Source of the DNA: DASPHG01 sp963748315
GTDB taxonomy: Bacteria > Actinomycetota > Thermoleophilia > Solirubrobacterales > Thermoleophilaceae
Assembly: GCA_963748315.1 (NCBI GenBank)
Contig: CAVVIK010000006.1
Coordinates: 372,001 to 436,000, forward strand
Direction of reading: 5' to 3'
Length of the DNA: 64,000 nt
Part shown: positions 35,000 to 42,453 of the stretch, piece after piece
How positions within the stretch are numbered: position 1 is the stretch's first letter
Layout: every line of letters begins with the position of its first letter
Translations under genes and position numbers: made by a program
Notes under the pieces: generated by a model
Database searches by the model: none
The model's input: the letters and a program-made list of their open reading frames with translations, nothing else
What the model was told of the DNA's origin: nothing

Positions 35000-35653
35000 T
35001 CAGGCGAGCGGGCGCTTGCGCGCCATGCCCGGCCGGCGGGGGAAGCGGTCGGGCGTCGGAGCGGTCTTGACGTAGAAATGCAAATGGCGCGAATGCGCGC
35101 CAGGAAAAGGCTCGACCGCTTCGACGCGATCGAGCGAAAGGCCGACGACACGGCCCGCCTCCTCCCCACCCAGCTCCTCGGCGGCGTCACGGGCCCCCTT
35201 CCACGCCACGAGCTGACCGCCATCGACGAGGAGAGGCCCTGCGTACTCGACCAGCACGGCTAGCGGCGCCACGGCGCGAGCGGTCACGACGTCGAACGAT
35301 TCGCGCACCTCCTCGGCGCGACACGGCAGAACGGAGACGTTGCGCAGCCCCGCCGCCCTACCCAGCCTCTCCGCGACGGCGGCGTGGCGGCGTTGAGATT
35401 CAACAAGCGTGACGGAGGACGACGGAAACGCTGCCGCGAGCACAAGGCCTGGGAACCCGGCGCCGGAGCCGATGTCGGCGAGGCGAGTCGGAGACAGGTA
35501 GGGGACCGCGCTGAGCGAATCCGCAATGTGCTCATCGACCGGATCCGCCACCGTCGTCGGAGGATCGGGCTCAGCGGCAAGGGCGGCCAGGAGGGCGGCG
35601 AAGGGGGCGGGGTCGAGGTCGTACCGCGCCGCCAGCTCGCGGACGCGTTTCAC
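35000..35653 (-). CDS. rsmG: 16S rRNA (guanine527-N7)-methyltransferase RsmG
   Basis: A 217-aa ribosomal RNA methyltransferase (GidB). The GTG start is at 35651-35653. DPVDEHIADSLSAV, the SAM motif LADIGSGAGFPGLVLA, VTLVESQRRHAAVAERL and VVTARAVAPLAVLVEYAGPLL are conserved. The tail is basic (RFPRRPGMARKRPLA), as in actinobacterial RsmG. It sits in the usual origin order parA-rsmG-jag-yidC. Its start codon lies inside a parS-like palindrome. Confidence 0.95.
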   Translation of the reverse strand: MKRVRELAARYDLDPAPFAALLAALAAEPDPPTTVADPVDEHIADSLSAVPYLSPTRLADIGSGAGFPGLVLAAAFPSSSVTLVESQRRHAAVAERLGRAAGLRNVSVLPCRAEEVRESFDVVTARAVAPLAVLVEYAGPLLVDGGQLVAWKGARDAAEELGGEEAGRVVGLSLDRVEAVEPFPGAHSRHLHFYVKTAPTPDRFPRRPGMARKRPLA

Positions 35654-35661
35654 GTGTTACG
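35646..35661. promoter_or_regulatory. parS-like ParB-binding site
   Basis: CGTTTCACGTGTTACG contains the unbroken core GTTTCACGTG and matches the Bacillus-type parS consensus (TGTTTCACGTGAAACA) at 12 of 16 positions. It spans the GTG start of rsmG and lies about 1 kb from parA and 2.6 kb from dnaA, where parS sites normally cluster. Functional status is inferred. Confidence 0.55.
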
Positions 35662-35662
35662 C

Positions 35663-36340
35663 CTAGCGCGCCCCGACCGGCGTCACGACCAGGCGGCGAT
35701 CGGGCTCGTCGCCCTCGGAATGCGTCTCGACGTCGGCACGCTCGGCCAGGTAGGTATGGACCACCTTCCGCTCGTGCGGGCTCATCGGCTCCAGCTCGAC
35801 CGCGCGCCCGAAGTCGAGCGCGTCGGCGACGGCTCGGTCCGCCTGCCGGCACAGCGTGGCCTGGCGGCGCTCGCGGTAGCCCGCCGCGTCGACCACCACG
35901 CGCTTGCGGTCGCCCTGCACTTGGGCATATGCCGCCCGCGATGCGACGTCCTGGAGCGCGTCGATCGTCGAGCCGTGACGGCCGATCAGGAGCCCCAGCT
36001 CGGGCCCGTTCACCGTCGCGCGGATCTCCTCGGCCGTCTCTTCGATGTCGACGCTGCCCTCGAGCTCGAGCGCGAGCACCACCCGCGCCACCACGGCGCG
36101 CACGCGCTCGGCCGGCTCCTCCGGGAGCTCGTCGTGGCGCTCCTCCCAGGCGTCGAGGTCGGCCGTGGCCGCCACCCGCGCCGGCTGCTCGTCGTCCTCG
36201 TCCGGCTCGGCCAGGACCTCGAACTCGACCGCGTCCTGGCTCAGCCCCGGGTAGTCGCGCTCGAGCTCCTTGAAGGCAGCGCGCTTGGCCTCGCCGACCG
36301 TCGCGCCCTCGGCCTCGGTCCGCGCATCGCCGTCAGCCAC
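35663..36340 (-). CDS. jag: Jag/KhpB RNA-binding protein (Jag-N, KH, R3H)
   Basis: A 225-aa SpoIIIJ-associated RNA-binding protein. The Jag-N region (EAKRAAFKELERDYPGLSQD) is followed by an acidic linker. The KH domain has the GLLIGRHGSTIDALQ loop near residue 117, and the R3H domain MSPHERKVVHTYLAE ends with ETHSEGDEPDRRLVV. The GTG start follows the YidC stop directly. It is partnered with YidC in conserved gene order and probably binds RNA through KH/R3H to influence cell-envelope growth. Confidence 0.94.
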   Translation of the reverse strand: MADGDARTEAEGATVGEAKRAAFKELERDYPGLSQDAVEFEVLAEPDEDDEQPARVAATADLDAWEERHDELPEEPAERVRAVVARVVLALELEGSVDIEETAEEIRATVNGPELGLLIGRHGSTIDALQDVASRAAYAQVQGDRKRVVVDAAGYRERRQATLCRQADRAVADALDFGRAVELEPMSPHERKVVHTYLAERADVETHSEGDEPDRRLVVTPVGAR

Positions 36341-37239
36341 CTAGCGCCTCCTGCCCGTGCGCTTCTTCTTCTTGCGCGGCCCGGGGGGCGGCCCCTTCTT
36401 CGGCCCGCCGTCCGGCTCGCCCTTGGCGGCCTTCTCGCCCTTTGCCTTGCCGTCGGCGACCGCGGCCGGCGGCGCCAGCAGGCTTAGGCGGCGGCTTCCC
36501 TCGCGCCGGCTTCGAGCCGGCATCCGGTTTCGCCTCGATCGGCGGCGGTTTCGGAAACAGCTTCCGCACCCGCGAACTGCTGGCCGATCGTCCACGTGTT
36601 GGTCGTGATCCAGTAAACGATCAGCCCCGCCTCGAAGTTGATGATGAAGATGACGAAGACGAACGGCAGCGCGAGCATGATCCTGCGCTGGGTCGGGTCG
36701 GCGGTCACCGTCGAGACCAGCCCCGAGATGAGCTGCGTGCCGACGTAGAGCACGATCAGCGCGATGAGCACGCCCCCGGTGGCGGTGTCCGTGAGGTCCG
36801 GGATGAAGAGGAAGTCGGCCGACCCCGGGATGACCTCGTCGCACGGCTTCGCCGTCTGGCCGCAGATGTCGAGCCGCAGGTCCTTCCGCAGCATGTAGAA
36901 GAGCGCGATGAAGAACGGGAGCTGGAGGAGGATCGGGAGGCACGAGCCGAGCGGGTTGACCTTGTGCTCCTGGTAGAGCTTCATCATCTCCTGGTTCAGC
37001 CGCTGGCGGTCGTCCTTGTACCGCTCCTGGAGCCGCTTCATCTCGGGCTGAAGCCGCTGCAGCTCCTGCATCGAGCGGACCTGCTTGAAGGTGAGCGGCA
37101 GGATCAAGAGGCGCACGCAGACGGTGAGCGCGATGATCGACACGCCCCAGCTGAGCCCCACCTCGTCGTGCCAGAAGACGAGGACTTCCTCGGCGACGTC
37201 GATCAGAGGCTGGACGATGTTCGCGATCGGGATGGTCAT
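36341..37239 (-). CDS. yidC: Membrane protein insertase YidC/Oxa1, two frameshifts in tail
   Basis: About 299 aa without the periplasmic domain of Gram-negative YidC. Helices include WGVSIIALTVCVRLLILPLTF, LGSCLPILLQLPFFIALFYML, GVLIALIVLYVGTQLISGL and LALPFVFVIFIINFEAGLIVYW. The conserved hydrophilic-groove arginine is probably in VRLLILP. After TWTIGQQFA an extra G near 36575 and another shift near 36470 interrupt a strongly basic tail (VRKLFPKPP... to KKGPPPGPRKKKKRTGRRR), which likely contacts ribosomes. The stop lies next to the jag start, and the gene overlaps yidD at its 5' end. Confidence 0.93.
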
Positions 37240-37490
37240 GAGCGGTGGGCCGCGCGGGCGCGGAAGAGACGTTGCTGCTCGACGGGGTCGAAGCCCCCGT
37301 GGCTCCAGGGGTTGCAGCGCAGGAGCCGCCAGGCGGCGAGCACGGAGCCGCGCAGTATGCCGTAGGTCCTGATGGCCTGCAGTGCGTAGGCGGAGCAGGA
37401 CGGGTGGTACTTGCAGCGCTGCCCGAGCGCGGGTGAGATCAGCCGGCGGTAGATCCGGATGGGGAAGCTTGCGACTGCACGCGCGCTCAT
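37236..37490 (-). CDS. yidD: Membrane protein insertion efficiency factor YidD
   Basis: An 84-aa peripheral membrane protein. RIYRRLISPALGQRCKYHPSC, SAYALQAIRTYG and the RCNPWSHGGFDPV block are family-defining. It acts with YidC during insertion. It overlaps both rnpA (4 bp) and yidC (4 bp), giving the conserved rpmH-rnpA-yidD-yidC order. Confidence 0.96.
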   Translation of the reverse strand: MSARAVASFPIRIYRRLISPALGQRCKYHPSCSAYALQAIRTYGILRGSVLAAWRLLRCNPWSHGGFDPVEQQRLFRARAAHRS

Positions 37491-37894
37491 GCCGCCTCGT
37501 CCCCTCCTTCCAGCAGCCCGGCCTGGCCCAGCAGCTCGCCCAGCGCCTCCGCGACCGCGGCTTCCCCGCGGTCGGCGAGCTCGGACGCGTCCGGGCGGGC
37601 GACCAGGACGAAGTCGTGCCCAGCCGGAAGCTCGCCTGCGGCCGACCAGAACGCCTCGCGCAGAAGCCGCTTCATCCGGTTGCGCTCGACCGCGCCGCCG
37701 ACCTTGCGGCCGACCGATATGCCGAGTCGCGGATCGTCCGCGTCGCCCACGCGCGGGAAGGAGTGGAGCACGAGGTAGCGACTGGCATGCGAGCGACCCT
37801 CGCGATAGACCCGTTCGAACTCGGCGCTGCGGGAGAGCCTGCGCCGCCGCCCCTTGCGGGACCGGCTGCCCTCGGCGCCCGCGCCGTCGGCCAT
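37487..37894 (-). CDS. rnpA: Ribonuclease P protein component
   Basis: A 135-aa basic protein subunit of RNase P, which trims tRNA 5' ends. The RNR motif is GGAVERNRMKRLLREAF. FERVYREGRSHASRYLVLH and LGISVGRKVG precede it. The N-terminus is extended by a Gly/Arg-rich stretch. It directly follows rpmH with a 2-bp gap. Confidence 0.95.
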   Translation of the reverse strand: MADGAGAEGSRSRKGRRRRLSRSAEFERVYREGRSHASRYLVLHSFPRVGDADDPRLGISVGRKVGGAVERNRMKRLLREAFWSAAGELPAGHDFVLVARPDASELADRGEAAVAEALGELLGQAGLLEGGDEAA

Positions 37895-37896
37895 CC

Positions 37897-38031
37897 TCAG
37901 GGCGTGAGCCGCTTGCGGCCCTTGCGCCGTCGGCGCTCGAGGATCGCGCGACCGCCGCGTGTGCGCATGCGCGCGCGGAACCCGTGCGTGCGGGCTCGCT
38001 TGCGCTTCTTGGGCTGGTACGTGCGCTTCAT
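37897..38031 (-). CDS. rpmH: 50S ribosomal protein L34
   Basis: A 44-aa highly basic ribosomal protein: MKRTYQPKKRKRARTHGF, then RARMRTRGGRAILERRR and GRKRLTP. Full length for L34. It is the first leftward gene from the origin and its promoter must lie in the 216-bp rpmH-dnaA gap. Confidence 0.97.
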   Translation of the reverse strand: MKRTYQPKKRKRARTHGFRARMRTRGGRAILERRRRKGRKRLTP

Positions 38032-38247
38032 GCGGAGAGGCGCGGAGGGTAGCGCGTCACGGATGTGGACAAGCTGTGAACACGCTTTCCCCGCGATTTG
38101 CGGAGAGTCGAAAAATGCCCTCCGGCGGCCCGTCGTGACGGGTGTAGACTCGGCCTCTCCGAGGGCTTGACTGGCCGCAGGGGCGACCTTTGAGACCTCC
38201 CCGACGATGAATCCGAAGCGACCCCACCGGAGGCCGTTCGCAAGCCC
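38032..38247. promoter_or_regulatory. rpmH-dnaA intergenic region: divergent promoters and candidate origin segment
   Basis: This 216-bp gap separates leftward rpmH from rightward dnaA. It has one perfect actinobacterial DnaA box, TGTGGACAA at 38064-38072, followed by GCTGTGAACAC, a degenerate second box. Short A-rich runs (CGAAAAATG near 38110) are the least GC-rich part. Promoters for both operons must lie here; TTGACT near 38166 is a possible -35 element for dnaA but no convincing -10 follows. It may be part of oriC or an autoregulatory DnaA site. Confidence 0.55.
38064..38072 (-). promoter_or_regulatory. DnaA box
   Basis: TGTGGACAA, the exact complement of TTGTCCACA, the preferred DnaA box of high-GC actinobacteria. 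It lies 33 bp upstream of rpmH and 176 bp upstream of dnaA. Confidence 0.65.
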
Positions 38248-39587
38248 GTGCCCGATGAGCTCGAGACGATCTGGGATGCCGTTCGACGCGAGCTTCGTCG
38301 TGACGTAACGGACTTCAGCTTCCACATCTGGCTCGATCCGCTCGAGCCGGTCGCGTGCGAGCACGGGACGCTGTACGTGCGCGCGCCGGAGCACATCCGG
38401 AGCTGGGTCAAGGACCGTTACACGACCCTGCTGGTCGGCGCGAGCCGCCGCGCGGGCATCGCGGCGGTCGAGCTCGTGGACGAGGCCTGGTCGCCCGGCG
38501 GGGCGAGCTCGCGGCGCGGACCCACGCGCGCCCCGAGTGCGACGGCCTCAACCCGAAATACACCTTCGAGCAGTTCGTGATCGGCGACGGCAACCGCTTG
38601 GCCCACGCCGCCTCCCTCGCCGTCGCCGAGCTGCCCGCCCAGGCCTGGAACCCGCTGTTCATCCACGGTCCGCCGGGGCTCGGCAAGACGCACCTGCTCC
38701 ACGCGATCGGCAACTACGTCGCGCGCTACGGCGAGGGGCTGCGGGTCCGGTACGCCACCGTCGAGGAGTTCACGTCCGAGTTCGTCCAGGCCGTCCGCGG
38801 CCGCCGGACCGACGTCTTCCGGGAGCGCTTTCGCGACGTGGACGTCCTGCTCCTCGACGACGTCCAGTTCCTCGCCGACAAGGTGCGCACGAAGGAGGAG
38901 CTCTTCCACACCTTCAACGCGCTGTACGAATCCGGCCGCCAGCTCGTCATCACGAGCGACCGGAGCCCCGTCGACCTCGAGGCGTTCGAGGCGCGGCTCC
39001 AGGAGCGCTTCGAGTGCGGCCTCGTCGCCGAACTGACGCCGCCGGCAGCCGAGGTCCGTCACGCGATTCTTCGCAAGCGCGTAAGCCAGGACGGGATCGA
39101 GGACGTCCCCGACGAGACGCTCGAGGCCGTGGCCCGGCTCGTCGGCGCCAGCGTGCGTGTGCTCGAGGGCGCACTCATCCGCGTCGTCGCCTACGCCTCC
39201 CTCGTCGACAAGCCCCCCACGCCCGAGCTCGCCATGGAGGTCCTGGGCCGCCTCTACCGCCGCCGCAACCCCGAGCGGTCGTCCGTCCGCCGGATCCAGG
39301 AGGCGACCGCCGCCGAGTTCGGGATCGCCACCGAGGCGCTGCTCGCCCGCGACCGCACCCCGGCCGTCGCGTTCGCGCGCCAAGTCGCCATGTATCTCGC
39401 CCGCGAGCTCACGGACGAGGCCCTGCCCGCGCTCGGTCGCGAGTTCGGCGGACGCAACCACAGCACCGTGCTGCACGCCTGGAAGCGCGTCAGTGAGCTT
39501 GTGGACAAGCCTGGTGAAAAACGTGAAACGGTCGACTCGATCCGCCGCCGGCTCGAGCTCGAGACCCGTGACGACCGCGTCCGTTGA
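38248..39587 (+). CDS. dnaA: Chromosomal replication initiator DnaA, frameshifted
   Basis: About 445 aa. Domain I reads from GTG 38248 (LETIWDAVRRELRRDVTDFSF, FHIWLDPLEP, SWVKDRY). The frame is lost in the short linker between about 38480 and 38555, and domain III then runs to 39587 in another frame: NPKYTFEQFVIGDGNRLAHAA, Walker A IHGPPGLGKTHLLHAIG, Walker B VDVLLLDDVQFL, sensor ITSDRSP. Domain IV ends with the DNA-recognition signature GREFGGRNHSTVLHAWKRV. The linker (domain II) is very short. A DnaA box lies inside its own coding sequence at 39500. Confidence 0.96.
39500..39508 (-). promoter_or_regulatory. DnaA box inside the 3' end of dnaA
   Basis: A second perfect TGTGGACAA, within codons for LVDKPGE near the dnaA C-terminus, 80 bp before the stop. 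It lies close to the dnaA-dnaN gap, where many actinobacteria have oriC. Confidence 0.5.
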
Positions 39588-39701
39588 CAGAATCGACAAC
39601 TTGAAGCGCCACCATCGACAGCTCCATCCCCGCTCCACGAGCGAAATCCCCACAGCTGTTGACATCTACACAGCTCCTACTTCTTCTAGACAGGACCGGT
39701 A
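39588..39701. other. dnaA-dnaN intergenic region, candidate oriC part
   Basis: A 114-bp gap clearly richer in A/T than its surroundings. It holds an imperfect direct repeat, ATCCCCACAGCT (39646-39657) and ATCTACACAGCT (39664-39675), 18 bp apart start to start and 10 of 12 bases identical. Each copy ends in a DnaA-box-like CCACA or ACACA and matches TTATCCACA at 6 of 9 positions. Together with the two perfect boxes nearby, this is the most likely unwinding or initiator-binding region. It is short for a full oriC. Confidence 0.5.
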
Positions 39702-40799
39702 ATGAAGTTCTCGATTCCGTGTGATCAGTTCGTAGCCAGCCTCGGCGTCGCCGCTCGCGGCGTTTCGACCCGCAGCGCGATCCAGACGTTGTCCGGCGTT
39801 CTCCTGCGCGCCGGGGACGGCAGCGTCGAGCTCCAGGCGACAGACATGGAGCTCGGGATCCGGGTGTCGGTGCCGGCTCAGGTCGAGCGCGAGGGCGAGG
39901 CGGTGGTCCCGGGCCGGCTCCTGCTCGACGTCGTCCGCTCCCTGCCAAAGGACGACCTCTCGCTCGAGTACCGCTCGTCGCAGCAGGACGTCGAGGTCGT
40001 GTCGGGCACCGCGAAGTTCCATTTGCGCACGCTGCCGCTCGAGGACTTCCCCAAGCTCCCGGAGCCGGGGGGCTCGACCATGCGGGTGCCCACGGCGGCC
40101 TTCGTGGAGACGATCAACCGTGTCGCTCGCTCAGCGTCGCGCGACGAGACGCGCCCGCACCTCACGGGCGTGCTGGTGTCGGCCTCCGACAAGGAGCTGC
40201 GCATGGTCGCCACCGACTCGTACCGGCTGTCCGTCAAGGAGACGTCGCTCGACGAGGCGCTCGACGGCGAGCTCGAGGCGAACGTTCCGGCGCGCACCCT
40301 GCAGGAGCTCGGGCGCGTCGCCGGGGGCGACAGCCCCGAGGGCGAGATCGAGATCGCGGCGCTCGAGAACCAGGTCGTCTTCACCGTCGGTGACACGGTC
40401 CTCTCGTCCCGCCTGGTCGAAGGTCGATTCCCGAACTATCGCCAGCTGCTGCCCGAGTCGTTCGAGCACGAGCTGCGCCTGTCGACGGGCGAGCTGCTCG
40501 AGGTCGTGCGGCGGATCAGCCTCCTCGCGCAGAAGAACGCGCCGCTCCGCATGGCGTTCAGCGACGGCGCGCTCGAGGTCTCGGCGCAGACGCCGGACGT
40601 GGGCGAGGCGAGCGAGTCGCTCCCGGTCCCGTTCAAGGGCGAGCCGCTCGAGATCGGCTTCAACCCGGAGTTCCTGCGCGACGGCCTCGAGAGCGCGGAA
40701 TCCGACGAGCTCGTGCTCAAGCTGATCAGCCCGTTGCGCCCCGGTTTGATCCAGTCGGGCGACGACGGGGGCTTCACCGTATCCGTCGGTGAATGCTAG
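39702..40799 (+). CDS. dnaN: DNA polymerase III beta subunit (sliding clamp)
   Basis: A 365-aa processivity clamp of three similar domains. MKFSIPCDQFVASLGVAARG, SGVLLRAGDGSVELQATDMELG, HLTGVLVSASDKELRMVATDSYRLS, VEGRFPNYRQLLPES and IGFNPEFLRDGLES are conserved. The usual C-terminus (GG-F-x-YLIMPIRL type) is not seen: after DDGGFT the frame reads VSVGEC and stops, and no neighbouring frame restores it. The final residues are therefore suspect. It lies in the standard dnaA-dnaN-recF order. Confidence 0.96.
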   Translation: MKFSIPCDQFVASLGVAARGVSTRSAIQTLSGVLLRAGDGSVELQATDMELGIRVSVPAQVEREGEAVVPGRLLLDVVRSLPKDDLSLEYRSSQQDVEVVSGTAKFHLRTLPLEDFPKLPEPGGSTMRVPTAAFVETINRVARSASRDETRPHLTGVLVSASDKELRMVATDSYRLSVKETSLDEALDGELEANVPARTLQELGRVAGGDSPEGEIEIAALENQVVFTVGDTVLSSRLVEGRFPNYRQLLPESFEHELRLSTGELLEVVRRISLLAQKNAPLRMAFSDGALEVSAQTPDVGEASESLPVPFKGEPLEIGFNPEFLRDGLESAESDELVLKLISPLRPGLIQSGDDGGFTVSVGEC

Positions 40800-40871
40800 G
40801 AGAAGGAACCCCCGCTGCGAAGCACTGCCGCCTCCCTGGCCTGAAGCTCGGTTCGTCGTACATCCCGCCCG

Positions 40872-41972
40872 GTGCAGGTCACACGCGTAAGCGCCCGCGA
40901 CTTCCGCAACCTGGAGCGGGCCGAGGCGGCGCTCGGCGACGCCGTGACGGTCGTGCACGGCCCGAACGGGGCGGGCAAGACGAACCTCCTGGAGGCGCTG
41001 TACTTCGGCTGCACGGCCAGGTCGTGCCGGACCTCGAACGAGCGCGAGGTGGTCCGGTTCGGCGCCAAGGTGGCGCGCGTCGAGGTGGAGGTGGACGCCG
41101 AGGACGGCGCGCACCGGCTCGAGGTCGGGCTCGAGCCGGGGGAGGCGAAGCGCGTGCGGATGGACGGCGCCACGCTCAGCGGCCCGGCCGGGACCGACGT
41201 GCGTCCGCTCGTCAGCGTGTTCATGCCCGACCGGCTCGACCTCGTGAAGGGCGCTCCGGCGCTCCGCCGCGCGCACCTCGACCAGCTCATCGCCGCGCTG
41301 TGGCCGGCGCGCGCGGCAAATCGCGCCGAGTATTCGCGCGCGCTCGCGCAGCGGAACGCACTGATCTCCCGTGTGCGCGCGGGAGCTGCGGCGCCTTCCC
41401 TGCTCGACACCTGGGACGCGGAGCTCGCCCAGGCCGGCATTGCAGTGATGGCCGACCGTGCGGAGGCATGCGCGCTGCTCGCGCCGGCCTTCAGCGGCCG
41501 CGCTGCCGACCTCGGCCTGCCGGACGAGGCGACGCTCGCCTATCGCCCGCGCAGCCGCGCGGGCGACGCGGACGCGCTGCGCGCCGAGCTGCGCGATCGC
41601 CGCGACGAGGATCTCCAGCGCGGCTTCTCGGCGCACGGCCCTCACCGCGACGAGGTGCACCTCGCCCACGCCGGCAGGGCGCTGCGCGCGTACGGGTCGC
41701 AGGGGCAGCAGCGGCTCGGACTGCTCGCGCTGCTCTTCGCCGAGCGCGACGCGCTCCTCGACGCGCGCGGCCGGCCGCCGCTGATGCTCCTCGACGACGT
41801 GATGTCAGAGCTCGACTCGGCGCGACGCGAGCGCCTGGTCGAGCTGCTCCTGGCCGGTGGCCAAGCGGTGATCACGACGACCGACCTCGAGCACGTCCCA
41901 GGCGCCGCGGACGAGGGCGTCGCCGCCCTCGCAGTCATGTCGGGCCGGCTCGCCCAGGAGCCCGTCGCGTGA
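40872..41972 (+). CDS. recF: DNA replication and repair protein RecF
   Basis: A 366-aa SMC-like ATPase that loads RecA at gaps. GTG 40872 gives VQVTRVSARDFRNLERAE. Walker A is VHGPNGAGKTNLLEALYFG. PDRLDLVKGAPALRRAHLDQ, AHGPHRDEVHLAHAG, the ABC-type signature SQGQQRLGLLALLFAE and Walker B PPLMLLDDVMSELD follow. The frame is intact. The 72-bp gap from dnaN contains nothing recognisable. The stop overlaps the next gene as GTGA. Confidence 0.96.
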   Translation: MQVTRVSARDFRNLERAEAALGDAVTVVHGPNGAGKTNLLEALYFGCTARSCRTSNEREVVRFGAKVARVEVEVDAEDGAHRLEVGLEPGEAKRVRMDGATLSGPAGTDVRPLVSVFMPDRLDLVKGAPALRRAHLDQLIAALWPARAANRAEYSRALAQRNALISRVRAGAAAPSLLDTWDAELAQAGIAVMADRAEACALLAPAFSGRAADLGLPDEATLAYRPRSRAGDADALRAELRDRRDEDLQRGFSAHGPHRDEVHLAHAGRALRAYGSQGQQRLGLLALLFAERDALLDARGRPPLMLLDDVMSELDSARRERLVELLLAGGQAVITTTDLEHVPGAADEGVAALAVMSGRLAQEPVA

Positions 41973-42262
41973 GGCGCCTCGCCCCACGGCCGATCGCCGA
42001 TGCCCTCGAGCCGGTGCGGCGCGACCTCGCCCCCGCCACGACCCTCGCGCGCGTGCAGGAGGCGTGGACGGCGGTCGCCGGCCTCGCGGCCAAGGAGGCG
42101 ACCCCGGTCTCCGAGCGCGCGGGCACCGTCACGTTCGCGTGCCGCTCGTCGGTCTGGGCGGGGGAATTGACCCTGATGGCGGGGGATCTGAAGGCCCGTC
42201 TGAACACGGCTCTCGGGGACCATTCCGTCACCGATCTGAGGTTCGTAACGCGGTCTTCGTAA
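41969..42262 (+). CDS. dciA: DciA-like (DUF721) replicative helicase loader
   Basis: A 97-aa protein, start GTG 41969 overlapping the recF stop. LARVQEAWTAVAGLAAKEATP, RAGTVTFACRSSVWAGELTLM and LRFVTR form the KH-like DUF721/DciA domain. DciA helps load DnaB in bacteria lacking DnaC-type loaders, and its place in the dnaA-dnaN-recF-dciA-gyrB set is the actinobacterial arrangement. Confidence 0.9.
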   Translation: MRRLAPRPIADALEPVRRDLAPATTLARVQEAWTAVAGLAAKEATPVSERAGTVTFACRSSVWAGELTLMAGDLKARLNTALGDHSVTDLRFVTRSS

Positions 42263-42383
42263 CAGCGGGAAACGCGCACCTGCGCCGACTCCCAAAAAAG
42301 CTGCGTTTTGCAGGTATTTCGTAACGCTCTGGGGCGTCCGATCGGGGGTCTAAGCTGCTATCCTCTTGAGGCCGCCAGAACGC

Positions 42384-42420
42384 GCCCCGACCCGCATCTG
42401 TGGAGGCACTGGGTCGGGGC
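42384..42420 (+). terminator. Stem-loop in gyrB leader, terminator-like
   Basis: A perfect 10-bp inverted repeat, GCCCCGACCC (42384-42393) with GGGTCGGGGC (42411-42420), 17-nt loop, followed by TTCTT. It lies 33 bp before the gyrB TTG start. It could terminate the recF-dciA transcript or act as a leader element controlling gyrB; the short U-tract makes termination uncertain. Confidence 0.55.
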
Positions 42421-42453
42421 TTCTTATGCCCATGAACGACGGAAGGCCGGAGA

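Noticed and set aside
42294..42313. Minus-strand terminator (CTGC-AAAAC-GCAG plus T run)
   Set aside because: The stem is only 4 bp and no minus-strand gene would need it here.
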